A DNA stretch of 42,993 nt from an uncultured Marivita sp. (GTDB lineage: Bacteria > Pseudomonadota > Alphaproteobacteria > Rhodobacterales > Rhodobacteraceae): positions 1 to 42,993 of the forward strand of contig CANNCS010000021.1 of NCBI GenBank assembly GCA_947503115.1, read 5' to 3'. The notes under the pieces were generated by a model. That model saw nothing but the letters and a program-made list of their open reading frames with translations, was not told the DNA's origin and searched no databases. The first letter of the stretch is position 1; every line of letters starts with the position of its first letter. Position numbers and translations under genes: made by a program. Shown piece after piece: positions 1 to 9,164 of the stretch.

Positions 1-70
1 TCGGAGCGTCTCATCCGCCAATCATGCCACGACGCAGCAGCGTTGGGAATCCTATGTCAGGCGGGGAACA

Positions 71-964
71 CTAGGATGCGGACTTGCGGCGCCGGTTGAT
101 CAAAACGATCCCTACCGCGACAAGACACATCGCACCGATAAAGCCCGGTCCGACCGGTTCGTCCAGCAACAGCCAGCCCATGCCCACCGACAAAACCGGT
201 GACAGGAAACTGAACGCCGCAATATCCGACGCTGGGTAAATCGTCATTAAGCGCAACCAGAACAGGAACCCGAGGCTGGCTACAAACACCGCCTGAAAGC
301 CCAATCCGGCAATGTGCAATGCAGTCGGGTCGCGCAAAAGGTCTCCAAAGAGCGGTGCCGCCGCCAGCAATCCAACGACAGACACGGACAATTGCCAGAA
401 TAACTGGCTTTCGGGGGTCAGCTCGGACACTTTTGTCAGACGTACGGTCAGGGCAATCCCTGCCCACGATAAAGCTGCCAGCAACGCCAACCCATCGCCC
501 AGAAGACTACCCGCCTGGCGGGACTGCGGGTCGAACAAAGCCCAGATCACCCCCGCCATAGCCAAAACCAAGCCCAAAACACGCCGCCAAGACAAGGTCT
601 CTCCGGGCAGGGCGAAATGTGCGATCAGGGCCAACCAGACCGGCATCGAATAAAAAACAACCGACACACGCGACACGGTGGTCAGGTCCAGCGCGATGAA
701 GAGGAAAATGAACTCGATGGTGAACAGGCCGCCCAGCAAAAGGCCCGGCCAGAACGTCCGCCGCAGCCCTTCCAGCTTGCGACCCCGCACCCAAAGCCAC
801 AGGCCCAACACAAGCAAAGCCAAACCTGATCGCAATCCGGCCGCACAAACCGGACCGATCCCATCATTCGTAACCTTGATGACCACTTGGTTGAACGCCA
901 ACACGGTGGCGAACACCACAAGGCCCGTTGCTCCGGCCAGATCGATTGCATCCTTGCGTGCCAT
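71..964 (-). CDS. EamA/DMT-family membrane exporter
   Basis: Inner-membrane protein of about 297 aa with ten hydrophobic segments in two EamA-type halves, as in drug/metabolite transporters of the 10-TMS group. The second half has the usual 'SPVLSVGMGWLLLDEP' type signature before the last two helices, and the tail INRRRK is basic. Substrate cannot be told from sequence; relatives export amino acids or other metabolites. I chose the ATG at 964 (MARKD...). A GTG five codons upstream (979) is possible, and neither start has a clear Shine-Dalgarno sequence. It is transcribed away from the DUF533 gene at 1123, so the interval 965-1122 should hold divergent promoters. It is one of three DMT proteins in the first 4.2 kb. 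Family assignment is sure, function open. Confidence 0.9.
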   Translation of the reverse strand: MARKDAIDLAGATGLVVFATVLAFNQVVIKVTNDGIGPVCAAGLRSGLALLVLGLWLWVRGRKLEGLRRTFWPGLLLGGLFTIEFIFLFIALDLTTVSRVSVVFYSMPVWLALIAHFALPGETLSWRRVLGLVLAMAGVIWALFDPQSRQAGSLLGDGLALLAALSWAGIALTVRLTKVSELTPESQLFWQLSVSVVGLLAAAPLFGDLLRDPTALHIAGLGFQAVFVASLGFLFWLRLMTIYPASDIAAFSFLSPVLSVGMGWLLLDEPVGPGFIGAMCLVAVGIVLINRRRKSAS

Positions 965-1122
965 ATAGGTCAGGGACACCTGTCAGTCCGCGGGGTCAAG
1001 CGGAAAACACGCTCTGCGCCCCGCAGTCAAATCCGCACAGCACAAAGGTTTTTTCACATCTCGACAACGAATCGGGCATCTTGAAGACAGCAAAAACAAC
1101 CAAATCGCCGGGAGTAGAAAGT

Positions 1123-1908
1123 ATGAGTCTCATGGGAACACTGGCCAAAGTGGCCATCGGATATGCCGCTGCACGTGGCGTGGACCAATTGTCGGGAGGC
1201 AAAGGCATTGGTGGACTGATGGGCGGCGCACAGGTGCCCGGCGATAATCCCATGGCGCAAATTCAGGCTCAACTTGGTCAGATGATGGGCGGTGTCGGCG
1301 GCTCGAACCCACTGGCCGGGATGATGGAAAAGATGCAATCTGGCGGGCTGGACTTGTCCGCGATGATGGGCGGTGGGGCTTCCGGTGCTGACGCGGGCGA
1401 CAAGGGTGGGCTTCTGTCCCAACTTGGCGGCAGCGGTGGCGCAGGTCTTGCCGGGATTCTCGCGGCAGCTGGTGGCATGGCGTCGATGGGCGGAAAGAAC
1501 ATGGGCGGCATGCTCGATCAGTTCGCAAAGTCCGGCGCTGCAGCACCACAGGCCGAGGAAACCGCAGCCCTGATGCTGCGCGCGATGATTCAGGCCGCGA
1601 AATGTGACGGTGGGATCGACGAAGCCGAACGCGCCAAGATCCTCGACACAGTGGGCGACGATGCCGATGCCGAGGACATCGCTTTTGTGCAAGCACAGCT
1701 GGCCGCCCCCGTCGATGTCGACGCACTGGCAGCCGACACCCCTGCCCCGTTGCGCGCGCAAGTCTATTCCGCGTCACTGATGGCGATCCGCCTCGATACC
1801 CAACCCGAAGCGCAATATCTTGACGCTCTGGCCCGCGCGATGGAACTGGACCAACCCACGGTAAACGCTCTGCACATGCAGATGGGGGTTCAGCCACTCT
1901 ACAGCTGA
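1123..1908 (+). CDS. DUF533 / TerB-fold protein (YebE-like)
   Basis: Protein of 261 aa. The N-terminal part is a glycine- and methionine-rich low-complexity region (many GGxMGG stretches, residues about 20-135). The C-terminal part (about 145-258) is an all-alpha domain of the DUF533/TerB type: 'LMLRAMIQAAKCDGGIDEAE' is the typical acidic, putative metal-binding helix-loop at its start. DUF533 proteins such as E. coli YebE are inner-membrane or envelope-associated proteins of unknown role. The start at 1123 is set by GGAG at 1111-1114; the frame stays open upstream to 928 but without an RBS. The DMT gene at 1924 follows after 15 nt, so the two are probably co-transcribed. Function is not known. 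Confidence 0.85.
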   Translation: MSLMGTLAKVAIGYAAARGVDQLSGGKGIGGLMGGAQVPGDNPMAQIQAQLGQMMGGVGGSNPLAGMMEKMQSGGLDLSAMMGGGASGADAGDKGGLLSQLGGSGGAGLAGILAAAGGMASMGGKNMGGMLDQFAKSGAAAPQAEETAALMLRAMIQAAKCDGGIDEAERAKILDTVGDDADAEDIAFVQAQLAAPVDVDALAADTPAPLRAQVYSASLMAIRLDTQPEAQYLDALARAMELDQPTVNALHMQMGVQPLYS

Positions 1909-1923
1909 ACCTGACGCACATCC

Positions 1924-2769
1924 ATGAAGGGCATTTTTCTGGCTTGTCTCGGTGTCTTGATCCTGACACCGGACGCTCTTTTGATCCGCCTGTCCGGCCT
2001 TGAGGCGGCCCCGCTTGTGGCGTGGCGCGGGCTTGCCATGGGGTCTCTGTTCCTGATCGCGGCGACACTCACGGGCCAGTTGCGTCTGTTTCCACGACTG
2101 GCCTCGGGTGTAGGTGTGGCATTGGTTTTGGCACAATGGGCCAATGCATCGCTGTTCGCCCCCGCCATTTCGTTGGCCCCCGTGGCCTTGGTCCTGATCG
2201 CAGTGGCAACGGTGCCGATCTGGGCCGCGATCCTGTCCCGCGTACTTTACGGCCAACCCACCGGCACCGCGACGTGGATCACAATCGCCGTGGTCAGCGT
2301 GGGCATTGTGATCGCCATGTCCGGTAAAAGCGATATTGCGTTCAGCGCCACCGCCCTGATCGGTGTGGCGTGCGGTCTTGGCGTGGCGCTTAGCCTTGCG
2401 CTTAGTTTCACGCTGCTGCGCCACAACCCGGACATGCCGCTGCTGACCGCAGTGGGCACCGGATCGCTGCTGGCTGGACTGACCGCCTTTGCCTTCACTT
2501 CACCGCAAGAGATGTCATCCGGCACAACATGGGCGATCGCCATCGCCAGCTTTGTTGTGCTGCCCGCCTCGTTCTATCTGATGTCCGAAGCCTCAAGGCA
2601 CACGGCTTCGGTCAATGTAAGCTTGGTGTTGCTGCTTGAAACCGTTCTTGGTCCGCTTTGGGTCTGGGTGGTAATAGACGAAGCGCCTACGACAACCATG
2701 CTGACCGGTGGCACTATTGTGGTTGCAACACTGGCCACCTATCTCTGGCACCTCCGCCGCAGAGCGTGA
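1924..2769 (+). CDS. EamA/DMT-family membrane exporter
   Basis: 281-aa polytopic membrane protein with two EamA repeats of five helices each. It begins with 'MKGIFLACLGVLILTPDALLI' type sequence characteristic of one DMT subgroup and ends with a short basic tail (LRRRA). The C-terminal half has the usual E-x-x-x-G-P-L-W motif ('LLLETVLGPLWVW') seen in EamA proteins. It lies 15 nt behind the DUF533 gene and 76 nt ahead of the fur/mur gene, so it may share a transcript with the former. Expected to be an inner-membrane permease; substrate unknown. It is clearly different in sequence from the DMT genes at 71 and 3311, so this is not a recent tandem duplication. Confidence 0.9.
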   Translation: MKGIFLACLGVLILTPDALLIRLSGLEAAPLVAWRGLAMGSLFLIAATLTGQLRLFPRLASGVGVALVLAQWANASLFAPAISLAPVALVLIAVATVPIWAAILSRVLYGQPTGTATWITIAVVSVGIVIAMSGKSDIAFSATALIGVACGLGVALSLALSFTLLRHNPDMPLLTAVGTGSLLAGLTAFAFTSPQEMSSGTTWAIAIASFVVLPASFYLMSEASRHTASVNVSLVLLLETVLGPLWVWVVIDEAPTTTMLTGGTIVVATLATYLWHLRRRA

Positions 2770-2845
2770 AAAACTCACACACGCATTCTGGCAATGCTCT
2801 GCGCAGTTCGGTAAACCAGAGCGCACCAAGACAAGAGGCCCGGCG

Positions 2846-3256
2846 ATGTCCGAAACCATCCTTTCCCGCTGCGAAGCGCAGGGCCTGCGGCTCACCGAAC
2901 AACGCCGCACTATTGCACAGGTGCTTGAGGACGCGACTGATCACCCAGATGTCGAAGAGCTTTATGCCCGCGCCTCGGGTCGTGATCCCAATATCTCGAT
3001 CGCGACAGTTTACCGAACGGTAAAATTATTTGAAGAGGCGGGCATCCTCGAAAAGGTCGATTTCGGCGATGGCCGCGCCCGCTATGAAGATGCCGAGCGT
3101 GACCACCACGACCACCTGATCGATCTGCATACCGGCAAGGTGATCGAATTCGTCGATCCGGACATCGAAGCATTGCAAGAAAAGATCGCGGCAAAGCTGG
3201 GCTACCGGCTCAAAGGTCACAAGCTCGAACTCTACGGCGTGCCAATCAAGAAGTGA
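2846..3256 (+). CDS. fur: Fur-family metalloregulator, Fur/Mur type
   Basis: 136-aa DNA-binding repressor. An N-terminal winged helix (about 1-83) contains the recognition region 'ISIATVYRTVKLFEEAGI'. The dimerisation/metal domain has the regulatory-site motif HHDHLI and the 'GKVIEF' strand of true Fur rather than of Irr or Zur. The CxxC zinc cysteines of E. coli Fur are absent (the stretch after HDHLI reads DLHTGK), which is the usual state of the alphaproteobacterial branch in which the protein often works as the manganese regulator Mur. It should bind Fe(II) or Mn(II) and repress metal-uptake genes. The start is set by AAGAGG at 2833-2838; the frame is open back to 2708, inside the preceding gene. 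Whether iron or manganese is the signal cannot be read from sequence. Confidence 0.9.
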   Translation: MSETILSRCEAQGLRLTEQRRTIAQVLEDATDHPDVEELYARASGRDPNISIATVYRTVKLFEEAGILEKVDFGDGRARYEDAERDHHDHLIDLHTGKVIEFVDPDIEALQEKIAAKLGYRLKGHKLELYGVPIKK

Positions 3257-3310
3257 TCCAACGGTTCGGCAGCTCTGGCCTCTTCCAAAAAAGAGGCGTA
3301 GCTGATCCTA

Positions 3311-4204
3311 ATGCAAACAATGCGCGCCATTTTTTTGATGATCCTTGCGATGGCGCTTCTCGCGCTCAGCGACATGTTCATCAAACTGTCCTCGCAGGTT
3401 CTATCCCCTGGCTATGTGATGTTCCTGCTCAGCCTTGGCGGCACGCTCTGCTTTATGCTGATTGCCAAGTGGCAGGGTGCGAACCTTCTCAGCCGTGACG
3501 CGCTGCACCCATGGGTGCTGGCCCGCGGCGCGCTAGAAATCATAGGTGGATTGGGACTTGTTCTGTCCATCGGAATGATCCCGCTTTCGTTGTTCGCAGC
3601 GATTATGCAGATGGCACCACTGGTCGTAACGCTTGGCGCTGCGGTCTTTCTCAAGGAACCGGTAGGACCGCGCCGCTGGCTGGCTATTCTTGTCGGGATC
3701 ATCGGTATGTTGCTGGTGATCAAACCGGGCACCGACGGATTTGAACCCGCCGCCCTGTTCGCCGTGATGGGCGTCTGCGGACTGGGTCTGCGCGACCTCA
3801 TCACACGGCTATCGCCATCGCACATCCCGTCAATCTCTCTGGCGACATGGGGCTTCACCGCAACCATCCCGATCGGCCTAGGCCTGATCTTTGTGTCCGA
3901 GACCCCGACCAATGTCACCGCGATCACTGTTTGGCACATGGGGGGTGGAATCATTGTCACCGCTCTTGGCTATTACGCTGTTACTCAGGCCATGCGCATG
4001 GCCCCTGCCGCCATCGTATCGCCCTTCCGCTACACTAGGCTGATCTTTACCATGAGCCTTGGCGTCCTGATCTTCGGTGAACGCCCCGATGGTCTGACAC
4101 TGCTGGGCGCAGCCATCATCCTGAGCGCGGGTCTTTACGCGCTTTACCGGGAACGCAAACTGGCGATGGCACAGGATCGTATTAAGACACAGCCTGACCG
4201 TTAG
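3311..4204 (+). CDS. EamA/DMT-family membrane exporter
   Basis: 297-aa inner-membrane protein with ten hydrophobic helices in two EamA domains. First-half features are 'ALSDMFIKLSSQ' in helix 1 and the P-L/F-V-T-x-x-A-x-F-L-K-E-P motif ending helix 4, and the second half ends in a basic tail (YRERKLAM...). This resembles the RhtA/YdcZ-like DMT subgroup common in roseobacters. An AAGAGG sequence lies 14 nt before the ATG at 3311, rather far; the ATG at 3320 is an alternative. The gene follows fur/mur after 54 nt and precedes eno. Substrate unknown. Confidence 0.9.
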   Translation: MQTMRAIFLMILAMALLALSDMFIKLSSQVLSPGYVMFLLSLGGTLCFMLIAKWQGANLLSRDALHPWVLARGALEIIGGLGLVLSIGMIPLSLFAAIMQMAPLVVTLGAAVFLKEPVGPRRWLAILVGIIGMLLVIKPGTDGFEPAALFAVMGVCGLGLRDLITRLSPSHIPSISLATWGFTATIPIGLGLIFVSETPTNVTAITVWHMGGGIIVTALGYYAVTQAMRMAPAAIVSPFRYTRLIFTMSLGVLIFGERPDGLTLLGAAIILSAGLYALYRERKLAMAQDRIKTQPDR

Positions 4205-5560
<1,356 letters not shown>

Positions 5561-5593
5561 TCCGTCTCGAATTTTCCTTTGGAAAATCCGACA

Positions 5594-5622
5594 GGCCGGG
5601 CGCTGCGCGCCCGGCCTTTTTT
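5594..5622 (+). terminator. Rho-independent terminator of eno
   Basis: Perfect 10-bp GC-rich stem (GGCCGGGCGC with GCGCCCGGCC), 3-nt loop, then six T at 5617-5622, 33 nt after the eno stop. It separates eno from the convergent ccmE gene. Confidence 0.93.
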
Positions 5623-5657
5623 GCATATTTAGAAAAAGAAGAAGATCAAACGCGCGC

Positions 5658-6113
5658 TTAGCTGCCAGCGTTCGGGTCTTTGTAGATGCCTTGCTCTTTC
5701 AGCGCATCCACGACTTCGGCAGGCATGTATTCTTCGTCATGTTTGGCAAGAATTTCAGAGGCTTCAAATACGCCATTGATGTAGCGTCCGGTGCCGACCA
5801 TGCCCTCGTTCTCAGTAAACAGGTCTGGCAAAACACCGGAATAGACCACCGGTACTGTCGCACCGCCGTCGGTCACGCTGAACGATACGGTCGATCCCTG
5901 TCCGCGCACGATGGAACCTTCTTCGACCAGCCCGCCGATGCGGAACACTTCGTTCGGCGCAGGCGGTTCCGACATCACCTGACTGGGCGAACGGAAAAAG
6001 TTGATGCCGTCGCGCATGCCATAGCCGATCAGCGCCGTTGACAGGATCAAAGCGACCGTCGCCAAGGCGATCACCTGAATTCGGCGTTGTTTCTTCAGCG
6101 ATTTCAGCGCCAT
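5658..6113 (-). CDS. ccmE: Cytochrome c maturation haem chaperone CcmE
   Basis: 151-aa periplasmic haem chaperone anchored by one N-terminal helix (about residues 12-33). It takes haem from CcmC/CcmD and passes it to CcmF/CcmH for attachment to apocytochromes c. The haem-binding motif HxxxY is present as His125-Asp-Glu-Glu-Tyr129 within 'LAKHDEEYMP', and the OB-fold core includes 'FRIGGLVEEGSI' and 'VPVVYSGVLPDLF'. This is the usual H-type CcmE. The gene stands alone here, without other ccm genes, and is the last gene of a minus-strand run. The start ATG (6113) gives the canonical short basic N-terminus MALKSLKKQRR. Confidence 0.97.
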   Translation of the reverse strand: MALKSLKKQRRIQVIALATVALILSTALIGYGMRDGINFFRSPSQVMSEPPAPNEVFRIGGLVEEGSIVRGQGSTVSFSVTDGGATVPVVYSGVLPDLFTENEGMVGTGRYINGVFEASEILAKHDEEYMPAEVVDALKEQGIYKDPNAGS

Positions 6114-6267
6114 GGCGTCCTCCCGACAAAAGCTGTTCTAATATAGATATATGAAGCGCATTCGCAAACCGCGGAAGATCAATTTGCCGCAGTTTGTGTT
6201 GATTTTTCTGTACGCTTTGCGATCCAAGATCCTTTGCGCCTAGAGTCTCCGGCTCCGCCAGAGATTG

Positions 6268-7296
6268 CTATGGGAAACACGGAGCAAGCATCAGGCCCGC
6301 CGTTTCTTCCAGACCCAGCATCAAGTTCGCGTTCTGCAACGCCTGCCCCGACGAGCCTTTGGTCAGGTTATCAAGCGCGCCCACAATGATAGCACGGCCA
6401 TCGATCCGATCGCCGGTCACGCCGATATGACAGAAATTGGATCCGCGAACGTCGTGGGTCGACGGGGTCTCGCCGAACGGCAACACTTCGACAAAGGGCT
6501 CATCCGCGTAGGCTTTGACCAACGACGCATAAACCGCCTGCGCATCCCCGCTGACATAACAAGTCGCAAGAATACCCCGGTTCGCGGGGATCAGATGCGG
6601 TGTGAATTGTACGCGCACCTCTTCGCCTGCCAGGGCGGTAAATTCCTGATCGAACTCGCCCAAATGCCGGTGTGTGCCACCAACCGCATAGGCGTTGGTG
6701 CCCTCTGACAGTTCCGCATGCAGCAGATTTTCCTTGAGCGACCGGCCCGCGCCAGAGACCGCGCATTTCAGGTCGAGAATGATGTCCTTGAGACCAATCA
6801 CCTTGTCCGAGATCAAAGGCCGCAGAATGTATTGCCCCGTTGCCGCGTTGCACCCTGTGCCCGCCACCAGACGCGCCGTTTTAATGGCGTCGCGGTAGAA
6901 CTCGGTCAGGCCGTAGACCGCCTCTTTCTGCATATCAACAGCCGCGTGCGGGTTGCCGTACCACTTCTGGTAGACTTCGGGATCACGCAGCCGGAAATCG
7001 GCCGAGAGATCAACGATCTTCAGATGTGTCGGCAGCTTCGAGATCACCTCTTGGCTGGTCTTGTGCGGAAGCGCGCAGAAACACAGGTCGATGTTGGAGA
7101 AATCGATCTCTTCCCAAGTCACAAGCTGCGGCAGGTCCAAATGGCGCAGGAACGGAAACACCTGCGCGATGGTCTGGCCCGCCTTGGAATTCGCAGCCAA
7201 AGCGGCGATCTCCATATCGGGGTGGGTGGAGATGAGGCGCAGAAGTTCGGCTCCGGTATAGCCGCTTGCGCCGATGATGGCGATTTTACAGGTCAT
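6268..7296 (-). CDS. argC: N-acetyl-gamma-glutamyl-phosphate reductase
   Basis: 342-aa cytosolic enzyme of arginine biosynthesis; it reduces N-acetylglutamyl phosphate to the semialdehyde with NADPH. The N-terminal dinucleotide-binding motif is '[13 protein letters not shown]' (from about residue 9) and the catalytic cysteine lies in '[13 protein letters not shown]'. 'HKTSQEV' and 'DLSADFRL' are also typical of ArgC. Start chosen at ATG 7296 ([11 protein letters not shown]), which begins the Rossmann fold as in relatives; the open frame extends 40 codons further into the murI 3' end. The gene follows murI by 49 nt on the same strand and is probably co-transcribed with it, though the functions are unrelated. 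Confidence 0.97.
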   Translation of the reverse strand: MTCKIAIIGASGYTGAELLRLISTHPDMEIAALAANSKAGQTIAQVFPFLRHLDLPQLVTWEEIDFSNIDLCFCALPHKTSQEVISKLPTHLKIVDLSADFRLRDPEVYQKWYGNPHAAVDMQKEAVYGLTEFYRDAIKTARLVAGTGCNAATGQYILRPLISDKVIGLKDIILDLKCAVSGAGRSLKENLLHAELSEGTNAYAVGGTHRHLGEFDQEFTALAGEEVRVQFTPHLIPANRGILATCYVSGDAQAVYASLVKAYADEPFVEVLPFGETPSTHDVRGSNFCHIGVTGDRIDGRAIIVGALDNLTKGSSGQALQNANLMLGLEETAGLMLAPCFP

Positions 7297-7345
7297 TGGG
7301 TCACTCCCCGTGACGAATGGTAAGATAAAACGTAGGCGGTCAGGC

Positions 7346-8158
7346 CTAGGCGGCCTCGAACTGGATTCGTCGTCGCAAAAACTGCGTCGCGTGATCCGAT
7401 ACGCGCTTTGGGTCACCCGTGGTCAGGAACTTCGAGTCCGCCCCCGACCCGGTCATGCTGGGGTGCCGGACAAGGTAATCGGCGAGCGATTCCGCCACCA
7501 GATTGGCCTGACTGTAGACAGCAACCTCTGGCCCCAGCGCATCCTGAAAGATTTCCTGCATCAGCGGATAATGCGTACATCCCAGAATGGCCGCCTGAGG
7601 ATCAGGCATCTTACGCTTGAGCGCATCGACATGGGACCGCACCAGCGCTTCGGCAAGGATCATGTCGCCCTCTTCGATGGCGTCCACCAGCCCGCCGCAG
7701 GCCTGAGCTTCGACATCGACACCGATCGCACGGAACGCCAGTTCACGTTGGAACGCGCGGCTGCGCACGGTGGCTGGTGTTGCAAACAGTGCCACATGCT
7801 GCACGGCAACTTCACGCGGCGGGGAATTGTCGCCCCATTGCCGTTCCGTCAGAGCTTCGATCAGGGGTACGAACACCCCCAACACCCGCTTTTCGCGAGG
7901 AATCCAGCTTTCCTGCATCCGCCGAAGCGCCGCCGCAGATGCAGTATTGCAGGCCAGAATCACAAGGTCACAGCCCGCGTCCCACAACCGTTCGGTCGCG
8001 GCACAGGTCAGCGTGTACACATCGTCGGCATCGCGCACGCCGTAGGGCGCGTGTTTGTTGTCGCCCAGATAGACGAAAGGCACATCGGGTAGCCGCTTGG
8101 ACACCGCGTCCAGCACCGTCAGACCACCCAGTCCGCTGTCAAATACGCCTACCGCCAT
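7346..8158 (-). CDS. murI: Glutamate racemase
   Basis: 270-aa cytosolic enzyme that supplies D-glutamate for peptidoglycan. Both catalytic cysteines are visible: '[12 protein letters not shown]' and 'GCTHYPLM'. The N-terminal '[13 protein letters not shown]' carries the catalytic aspartate and the substrate-binding region, and '[12 protein letters not shown]' is the conserved loop that follows. Start taken at ATG 8158 (MAVGVFDSG); the longer frame up to 8269 overlaps the upstream acyltransferase and has no relation to the family. The gene is 34 nt behind the acyltransferase and 49 nt ahead of argC, so a minus-strand operon is likely. Confidence 0.97.
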   Translation of the reverse strand: MAVGVFDSGLGGLTVLDAVSKRLPDVPFVYLGDNKHAPYGVRDADDVYTLTCAATERLWDAGCDLVILACNTASAAALRRMQESWIPREKRVLGVFVPLIEALTERQWGDNSPPREVAVQHVALFATPATVRSRAFQRELAFRAIGVDVEAQACGGLVDAIEEGDMILAEALVRSHVDALKRKMPDPQAAILGCTHYPLMQEIFQDALGPEVAVYSQANLVAESLADYLVRHPSMTGSGADSKFLTTGDPKRVSDHATQFLRRRIQFEAA

Positions 8159-8192
8159 GTCGCCCTCGCGCACGTGGCACGGGGATTGGCGT

Positions 8193-9071
8193 TCAGCCGC
8201 GCACCCGATGCCGTTCTTCAAACTCAAAGCCGTAGTCGAAAGACGTAAACGGCGTTGGAGACAGCTCATACGTGGCTTTGCGCAGAAAATCCATCAGCTC
8301 TCGCGCGTCTTTTTTGCGGGTGTCGATTTCATGCGCGGGGATCGGCTCTCCGATGACGATCCGCACTGGGGTGTCCACGCGTTTGCGGAATTCCTTGATC
8401 AGCAGCCCCATGCGCAACGTGTAGTGCAAATGGCTGGCCATCTGGAACAGGCGGCTGGTGTGGCCGTCAAAATAGATCGGCACCACGGTCGCATTGGATT
8501 TGGCAATCATCCGGGCGGTAAACCCTCGCCAGCCGGGATCCATCGGTTTGGCAAAAGGGGTTGCAGCGGTGGACACGGTGCCACCCGGAAACACACCAAC
8601 ACAGCCGCCCTCGCGCAGATAATCCAGCGCGACTTTGCGGGTTTCGATGTTCTGCGCGACGGCCTCTTTCGTTTCGTCGAAATTGACTGGCAAAATGATA
8701 CGATCCAGATCCTCGGCCTTGCGGAACACCTTGTGCGCAAGGATGCGGAAATCGCCGCGCGTGACCGAAAGAATATGGCCAAGGATCAACCCATCGAGAA
8801 TGCCGTAAGGATGGTTGGCAATCACGATGAGCGGACCAGTGCGTGGGATGTTGTCGAGCGAGCCGCCGACGACATCAAGGCTTAGGCCATAGCGATCAAC
8901 CATTACCTCCCAGAAATCGCGACCTTGGGCGACTTCGTCCTGATAGCCTGCCGCACGTTTGATCAGCGTCAGACGACCAGTCGCATTCTCGATCAAGCGG
9001 ATCATTGCACGGCCCGGTTTAGAACGGGCGGAATACGCGTAAGAAATGTCACGAGCGGCGGAAGACGTCAC
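8193..9071 (-). CDS. PlsC-like lysophospholipid acyltransferase family protein
   Basis: About 292 aa, membrane-associated acyltransferase of the glycerolipid type. The acyl-CoA/ACP-dependent catalytic motif appears as '[11 protein letters not shown]', where His and Asp are separated by five residues instead of the four in the classical NHxxxxD motif; this spacing is known to me from a subgroup near OlsA/OlsB-type and PlsB-like proteins. 'GVFPGGTVS' matches the second conserved block and 'VVPIYFDG' the third. The start is not an ATG: GTG at 9071 has GGAG 8 nt upstream (TTG at 9074 is also in frame), and the first ATG (9005) would remove a segment that fits the family. Role is likely in ornithine-lipid or phospholipid synthesis, but the substrate is uncertain. 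Confidence 0.85.
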   Translation of the reverse strand: MTSSAARDISYAYSARSKPGRAMIRLIENATGRLTLIKRAAGYQDEVAQGRDFWEVMVDRYGLSLDVVGGSLDNIPRTGPLIVIANHPYGILDGLILGHILSVTRGDFRILAHKVFRKAEDLDRIILPVNFDETKEAVAQNIETRKVALDYLREGGCVGVFPGGTVSTAATPFAKPMDPGWRGFTARMIAKSNATVVPIYFDGHTSRLFQMASHLHYTLRMGLLIKEFRKRVDTPVRIVIGEPIPAHEIDTRKKDARELMDFLRKATYELSPTPFTSFDYGFEFEERHRVRG

Positions 9072-9164
9072 CAATCAAGCTCCAGATTTAATGGAACGCG
9101 CCCTAGCAGCACGCTCTGATTTACTCGTAAAGATGTAACAATTTCTTAACTGTCATATGACGCA

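Noticed and set aside
6151-6243. 30-codon plus-strand frame MKRIRKPRK... between ccmE and argC
   Set aside because: Short, no ribosome site, no neighbour on this strand; such frames arise by chance.
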